64,000 nucleotides of DNA from Microvelia longipes (lineage: Eukaryota; Arthropoda; Insecta; Hemiptera; Veliidae): positions 52,904,355 to 52,968,354 of the forward strand of contig JACMZG010001863.1 of assembly GCA_018340805.1 (NCBI GenBank), written 5' to 3'. Made by a program: the position numbers and the translations under genes. Position 1 is the stretch's first letter. Each line of letters opens with the position of its first letter. A model generated the notes under the pieces. That model saw nothing but the letters and a program-made list of their open reading frames with translations. It searched no databases and had not been told where the DNA came from. This document shows, in pieces, positions 58,975-64,000 of this stretch.

Positions 58975-59268
58975 CCGGTTCAACATAAGTTCTTGCGTTA
59001 GTCCCGGTTTAACATAAGTTCTTGCGTTAGTCCCGGTTCAACATAAGTTCTTGCGTTAGTCCCGGTTCAACATAAGGTCTTGCGTTAGTCCCGGTTCAAC
59101 ATAAGTTCTTGCGTTAGTCCCGGTTCAACATAAGTTCTTGCGTTAGTCCCGGTTCATCATAAGTTCTTGCGTTAGTCCCGGTTCAACATAAGTTCTTGCG
59201 TTAGTCCCGGTTCATCATAAGGTCTTGCGTTAGTTCCGGTTCAACATAAGTTCTTGCGTTAGTCCCTT
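58975..59268. repeat. Minisatellite, 29-base unit
   Basis: About ten nearly identical copies of CCGGTTCAACATAAGTTCTT-GCGTTAGTC. The low divergence marks it as the youngest array in the window. Confidence 0.97.
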
Positions 59269-59497
59269 CCGGTATATTTAAAGAGCCGTGAAAGCCTCAT
59301 AACAACACGACTTGAAATCTTAGTTCCCAGTTAATAAACCATAAATTATAAAGCACTAAATAAATGACACTTATTGGTTTACTGTCGTATAAAACTTTTT
59401 ATTACTAGTACATTGATTAAATCATCACGCCATGATTTGATAGGTTGTTTGTATTGGCATTATACATCCTACAGTGAAGTCAACATATTGACCATAA

Positions 59498-59584
59498 TGA
59501 TGTTACAACGAGACACGTCTCGAGATAATCAAGCCGCTCGAGAAGACACGTCTAGAGATAATCAAGCCGCTCGGATCGATACGT
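59498..59584 (+). repeat. Short tandem repeat, 36-base unit, two and a half copies
   Basis: ACACGTCTCGAGATAATCAA-GCCGCTCGAGAAG is repeated in frame and yields RDTSRDNQAARED-like peptide in the plus frame 59374-59697. No start, splice or family evidence supports a gene. Confidence 0.75.
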
Positions 59585-59819
59585 CTCCCTCCTGGGAGTT
59601 GAATATTCCTCTTAACAAGTTCACGTGGTATCTCATATTCCATTATCATCTCGTGTCACGTGTTCTTTCAGTTTTTAAAATAAAAACATTTATTTAGAAA
59701 GCTATTTATATTTATTTGCTTGACACGCAGGTATTAAATATATTTGCTTATGTGTCAACTGTAAGCAAGAAAATAAGGTAAATTTAAATAAAAACAATGA
59801 CTAGTTTTTAAATAGAATT

Positions 59820-60010
59820 TAATAAATCCTTTAGGAGTTAATGAGGTTATATTTACCGCAACTTAAAAGCTTTTATAAATAAAGAGTTTATATTTACCGC
59901 TAGTTAAAAGCCTTTAGGTATTAGAGGTTATATTTAGCGCAAGTTAAAAGCCTTTAGTGATTAATGAGGTTATATTTACTGCAAGTTAAAATCATTTAGG
60001 GATTAATTCA
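59820..60010. repeat. Tandem repeat, about 42-48-base unit, four copies
   Basis: Units near TTTAGGAGTTAATGAGGTTA-TATTTACCGCAAGTTAAAAGC, diverged. The stretch 60011-60357 up to the LINE ORF1 contains no recognised feature and may hold the LINE 5' UTR. Confidence 0.75.
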
Positions 60011-60357
60011 GTACTATTCTCGCGCCCGTGAGAGCAACATCGAGAGTGTATACGCATATCCGTGCACTACAAACCTTCACAAAACTATTTTACTAATCAG
60101 ATAGATTACAAAAAAAGAAAATGCAAAATAAACATTTTGATTTTTATCAATTAAAATATTATTGTTAAGATAGTTCAGTATAAGTAGATAAATGTATTGG
60201 ATAAAACTAGAGGTAAATATATAGGATATAAACAATCTAATAGTACAAAGAAATGTAATAAACTCGAACAAAAAAATATCTTTTTTATCGCTCGATAAAT
60301 CATTACAAATAATCAAGTTAACAGTGAAAAAAATATATATTAAATAAATAAAATAAA

Positions 60358-61490
60358 ATGGCGCATGCGTGTAATACATGCGGTGGCGAAACAAAAGTAA
60401 TCAATAAATTATCGTGCAAAACATGCAAACGGTGTTTTCATCACTCATGTGAAGGAATAAAAACTAAAACATTTAAATCGATGTCAAATAATAAAAAGAA
60501 TGAATGGCAATGTAATGAATGTAAAACTAAAACTGCCAATAAAAGCAAAGAGAAAAATAAAGAATATATTGACAGCAAAACTAACGAGAATGATACAAAT
60601 GAAGATGATTCTAATAGCGAAAGTGATGACACTGATGAGTTAGATGCAAGCAGCGGTGAAGATTCAGATGAGGAAAAAGGCGACACAAATGAAGGCAATG
60701 ATGTATCAGAAGAAATAATGAAAAAATTAGATAAAAAAATGAATTTAATTATAAAAAAACTCGATAAACTAGATAAGCTAGATAAGAAAATAAACCAAAT
60801 ATCAGAAACTGTTAAAAAACTAAAAAAAGAAAACAAAGAAAAAGACGATAAAATTCTTGAATTACAGAAGGAAATAGAAAATTTAAAAAATAATAAAATT
60901 GTTAATTATGAAAATGTGGAAATGGAAGAGCTCAAGCAAAGAAGTAGAATATATAATCTAGAAATAACAGGGGTTCCTGTTACTGCTAATGAAGACTGCT
61001 ATGCGCTTGTTGAAAAAATAGAAACAGAAATTGGCATTGTAAACCCTAGAAATCAGGTTGATATCGCCCACAGAGTGGCAACAAGTAAGAAAGGAGCCAT
61101 AAAGCCTATAATTGTACTGATGAACCACGTACTGATAAAGCAGCGTGGATAAAAGCAGCAAAGCAAGCAAGAATATATGCTGATAAAGTAAATTCTTCCT
61201 TCAATAAAGATCTCAAAGTTATAGTAAATGAGCACCTCACTAAGAGAAACAAAACACTTATATGGCTGACTAAGAGGGTGGCAGAAAAATATCATTACAA
61301 ATATGTGTGGACGAGGGATGGAAACATATTCATAAAACAAATTGAAGGGGCCTCTACTATCAGAATAATCTCTAACAGACAGCTTCAAGAGATAGATATA
61401 GAGAATCAAGTAAAGGAGCTGTACCCTTTACCCCCCTCCTCCCCATCTTCACATCAGGCAGGATCTTCCCCCACTCCAGGCACTTCATAA
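60358..61490 (+). pseudogene. LINE ORF1 with PHD-type zinc finger, one frameshift
   Basis: It starts MAHACNTCGGETK. A C4HC3 (PHD) finger has Cys5, Cys8, Cys20, Cys23, His28, Cys31, Cys52 and Cys55, with the usual Trp two residues before Cys52. An acidic stretch (about 75-115) and a Lys/Leu-rich coiled coil (about 118-190) follow. An RRM-like region starts near residue 195 (ELKQRSRIYNLEITGVP). The frame breaks at about 61115-61125. It resumes as TDEPRTDKAAWIKAAKQARI and ends at 61490 in a Pro/Ser tail (PPSSPSSHQAGSSPTPGTS), about 377 residues in all. PHD plus coiled coil plus RRM-like ORF1 is known in CR1/Jockey-group LINEs, where it binds element RNA. Confidence 0.85.
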
Positions 61491-62332
61491 AATCTAACCA
61501 ATCAGCTAAGACATTCTATTCTTAATTCTTTATAGATAAAAATATCATACAATATAATATATATATAAATTATAATATAATAAATATATAATATAATATA
61601 ATAGTGTAATATAATATAAATAATTAATATAATATAATAATAATATATAAATATAATAAATATAATTAAATATATTATAATATAAATAATGATAATAATT
61701 ATAATAAAATTAGAGTTGATGTTACAACATTAATGTTGACATGATTTATGTTTATTATAAAAATAATAAGGTTATTTTTTTGTAATTATTGTTTGCTCCT
61801 ATTATTTATAAGATAGTATTAGTATAAGTATAGTATTAACTATACTCTTGCATATTAACTATAACTATATACTATAAAATTAATTTAATCATTTATTTGC
61901 TTATACAAAAATATACTAAATAGCTAGATAACTTAAACTGCATGCTTAAATAATTATTTATTTGAAAATATAAAATAATTCCAAAACTAACCCTAACTAC
62001 TAATCTTAGTCAATATTTATTAATTTCTATTTTACTCCTAATTTATTTAAATTTATTAAACTTTTACTAATTTACTAATATTTTATTTAATTTGTATACT
62101 CTATCAGTAACTTAATTATATTTCTACTAAATACTAACACTCAAATTTACTTATTGTACTTTATTAATATTTAATCTAACTATTAAATACTAACACTTAC
62201 CTTTAATACTTTATTATCTATTATTAATTAATTATATTACTCTATTTTGAACCTATTTATTTCTCTCTACTAAACACTAACAATACTATTCTTAATACTT
62301 GAGTCTACTTATTATACTTTGTTATTTATTAC
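61491..62332. other. Inter-ORF spacer of the LINE, extremely AT-rich
   Basis: About 840 bases of ATAATATA and TACTAA-type low-complexity DNA separate ORF1 from ORF2. LINE spacers are usually short or overlapping, so expansion or a nested AT-rich insertion is likely. No coding signal. Confidence 0.6.
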
Positions 62333-63377
62333 ATGGAAACTTTGAAATCGTTGAATGTAATTACTCATAATGTAGAAAATACTAAACTTGTTGAAACTGG
62401 TAATGAAAATTTCAATCAATATGGAATAAAAATATTGCATGTAAACATCAGGAGTGTGGCAAAAAATTTTGATGAACTGTGTGTAAGTATTGAGTCTACT
62501 AAAACAAAGTATAACATTATTATACTATCTGAAGCATGGATCAGAAAGATACCTACTGAACTCTATAAAATTAGGGGGTATACACAGTACTGCTCACAAC
62601 ATAATCACAACCAAAATAGTGGTATAATGGTATTTTACAGAGATGTAAATATAAACAACATAGATGAGATACATATGACAGATACAAATTGCATCAAATG
62701 ACGTTAGGCAACAAAATAAATAAATCTACTGGCTTTATACCGATCACCAAATGGAAGTACTGATATTTCATTAATGAACTAGGTCAAATAATCAAAAGTT
62801 TAAAAAACAAAAATATTATAATTACGGGAGACATAAACATAAATATAGATGACACTGACAGAGAAATGAGAGCTGATGAAGCTTTATATCTTGACATGAT
62901 GACGGACAACAGACTAGTTTCACTGGTAAATACCTATACAAGAGTAACTAACACGACTAGAACGACCATAGACCATGTTTTTGTGACAGATAACACATCG
63001 AATAAAATACAAACAGCTGTCATAAAAACCTACTTTTCAGATCATTATAGCATAGGGATAAATATTAAGGAAAACGAGCGCAGGTCAGAACCAATCTCTA
63101 GGAAAATTACTGAGAGATTAAATATGGACAAATTTAACTCATTATTGCGAAGTGAGACATGGGAAGATACCATGAGTATGACTGACACTAACGACATCGC
63201 TAACAGTATAATAACTAAGATACAGACACATATCGAGACAGCAACAGAAATAAAACAGACAGCAAGAAAATATGTAAAAATCAAACCCTGGATAACGCAT
63301 GGAATAATTACTAGTATTAGGAAGAAAGAAAAATTAAACAAAAAACTAGAAAAACAGCCATTCAATACTAAACTAAA
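62333..63377 (+). pseudogene. LINE ORF2, endonuclease part only, frameshifted
   Basis: It starts METLKSLNVITHNVENTK. Endonuclease (EEP/APE-type) motifs follow in order: ILHVNIRSVAKNFDELCVSI, NIIILSEAWI, then a frameshift near 62700, YRSPNG with FINELGQIIKSL (about 62740-62800), IIITGDININ, TYTRVTNTTRTTIDHVFV and YFSDHYSIGI. The linker toward the reverse transcriptase (KPWITHGIITSIRKKEKLNK) is reached. The frame then runs into GC-rich hairpin DNA at 63378, and no RT domain follows before the N gap. Organisation matches CR1/Jockey-like elements. Non-functional as assembled. Confidence 0.85.
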
Positions 63378-63588
63378 TACGGGCCTTCGGCCCGTAGCCG
63401 CTACGCGGCCTCGGCCTACCGGGCCGCTTCGCGGCCCGGGGGCCTCCCTGTGGCCGCTTTGCGGCCACATTGTTGTTGTTTTGTATTATGTGTTGTTTCA
63501 TTATTGTTCTTGTTACATGGCATTTTGCCATGTATCTAGCGAATTTTCACAGGCTCTCCACACAGGCCCGCTTCGCGGGCCTGTGTGG
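63378..63588. repeat. Cluster of six GC-rich hairpins with 3-base loops
   Basis: Perfect hairpins lie at 63378-63396 (TACGGGCC/GGCCCGTA, loop TTC), 63397-63409 (loop TAC), 63419-63439 (CCGGGCCGC, loop TTC), 63450-63468 (GTGGCCGC, loop TTT), 63515-63533 (ACATGGCA, loop TTT) and 63558-63588 (CCACACAGGCCCGC, loop TTC). GC-rich DNA is otherwise nearly absent here. The cluster replaces the LINE reverse-transcriptase region. Confidence 0.9.
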
Positions 63589-63670
63589 CTTTCTCACAAA
63601 CTTGATTTTACTAATTGAGATTTTATTAATACTCTATTATTAATAGTATGCTAAAATTAAAATTAAGAAA

Positions 63671-64000
63671 NNNNNNNNNNNNNNNNNNNNNNNNNNNNNN
63701 NNNNNNNNNNNNNNNNNNNNNNNNNNNNNNNNNNNNNNNNNNNNNNNNNNNNNNNNNNNNNNNNNNNNNNNNNNNNNNNNNNNNNNNNNNNNNNNNNNNN
63801 NNNNNNNNNNNNNNNNNNNNNNNNNNNNNNNNNNNNNNNNNNNNNNNNNNNNNNNNNNNNNNNNNNNNNNNNNNNNNNNNNNNNNNNNNNNNNNNNNNNN
63901 NNNNNNNNNNNNNNNNNNNNNNNNNNNNNNNNNNNNNNNNNNNNNNNNNNNNNNNNNNNNNNNNNNNNNNNNNNNNNNNNNNNNNNNNNNNNNNNNNNNN
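63671..64000. other. Assembly gap
   Basis: A run of N to the end of the window. The gap begins about 80 bases after the hairpin cluster. Confidence 1.

Noticed and set aside
60441..60836. 131-residue Ser-rich minus-strand frame
   Set aside because: Antisense shadow of the acidic and coiled-coil part of LINE ORF1.
63379..63618. Pro/Gly/Arg-rich C-terminal extension of LINE ORF2
   Set aside because: It is translation of the GC-rich hairpin cluster, not a domain.

Overview
This is a eukaryotic, almost certainly insect, genomic window: AT-rich, intron-bearing, and crowded with repeats. The mix of transposable elements, and the CTCGCTTCGCTCG-type and foldback repeats, suggest a hemipteran. That placement is inference from general resemblance; no diagnostic marker was found.

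Host gene. One host gene is clearly supported. It lies on the minus strand and is a sodium/chloride-dependent neurotransmitter-symporter-family transporter (SLC6), closest in my reading to the SLC6A15/NTT4-like group. Nine exons run from 34655 down to 10560. They encode extracellular loop 2, TM4 to TM12 and an acidic cytoplasmic tail, with GT/AG boundaries. Exon phases chain correctly except at the TM9-TM10 exon (16051-16209), where the frame is one base short. The exons for the N-terminus and TM1-TM3 are not recognisable upstream, so the intron there exceeds 29 kb or those exons are missing. The final coding exon below 10560 was not found. A possible first exon of a separate minus-strand gene lies near 3.3-3.5 kb (weak).

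Mobile elements. (1) A decayed CR1/Jockey-like LINE at 60.36-63.38 kb has a PHD-finger ORF1 and the endonuclease part of ORF2. It is cut off by a GC-rich hairpin cluster just before a 330-base N gap. (2) A LINE RNase H and 3' end sits at 11.9-12.8 kb (minus). (3) A LINE reverse-transcriptase tail sits at 16.26-16.56 kb (plus). (4) tRNA-derived SINEs lie at 16.7, 30.7 and 54.4 kb. (5) Terminal-inverted-repeat (TIR) elements include a 2.2-kb element at 55.53-57.76 kb whose empty site is preserved next door, and a 1.76-kb element at 28.06-29.82 kb with an 8-base target duplication. (6) Several MITE and foldback families are present, here lettered A to H. (7) Penelope-like repeat fragments carry a hammerhead-core-like motif.

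Tandem repeats. More than ten unrelated minisatellites (units about 21-55 bases) occupy introns and intergenic DNA, with long TA runs. The GCTTCGC-core satellite occurs in one orientation at 18.4-20.4 kb, in the opposite orientation at 35.2-36.6 kb, and as fragments at 55-58 kb. Most long open frames in the window are read-through of these arrays and are not genes.
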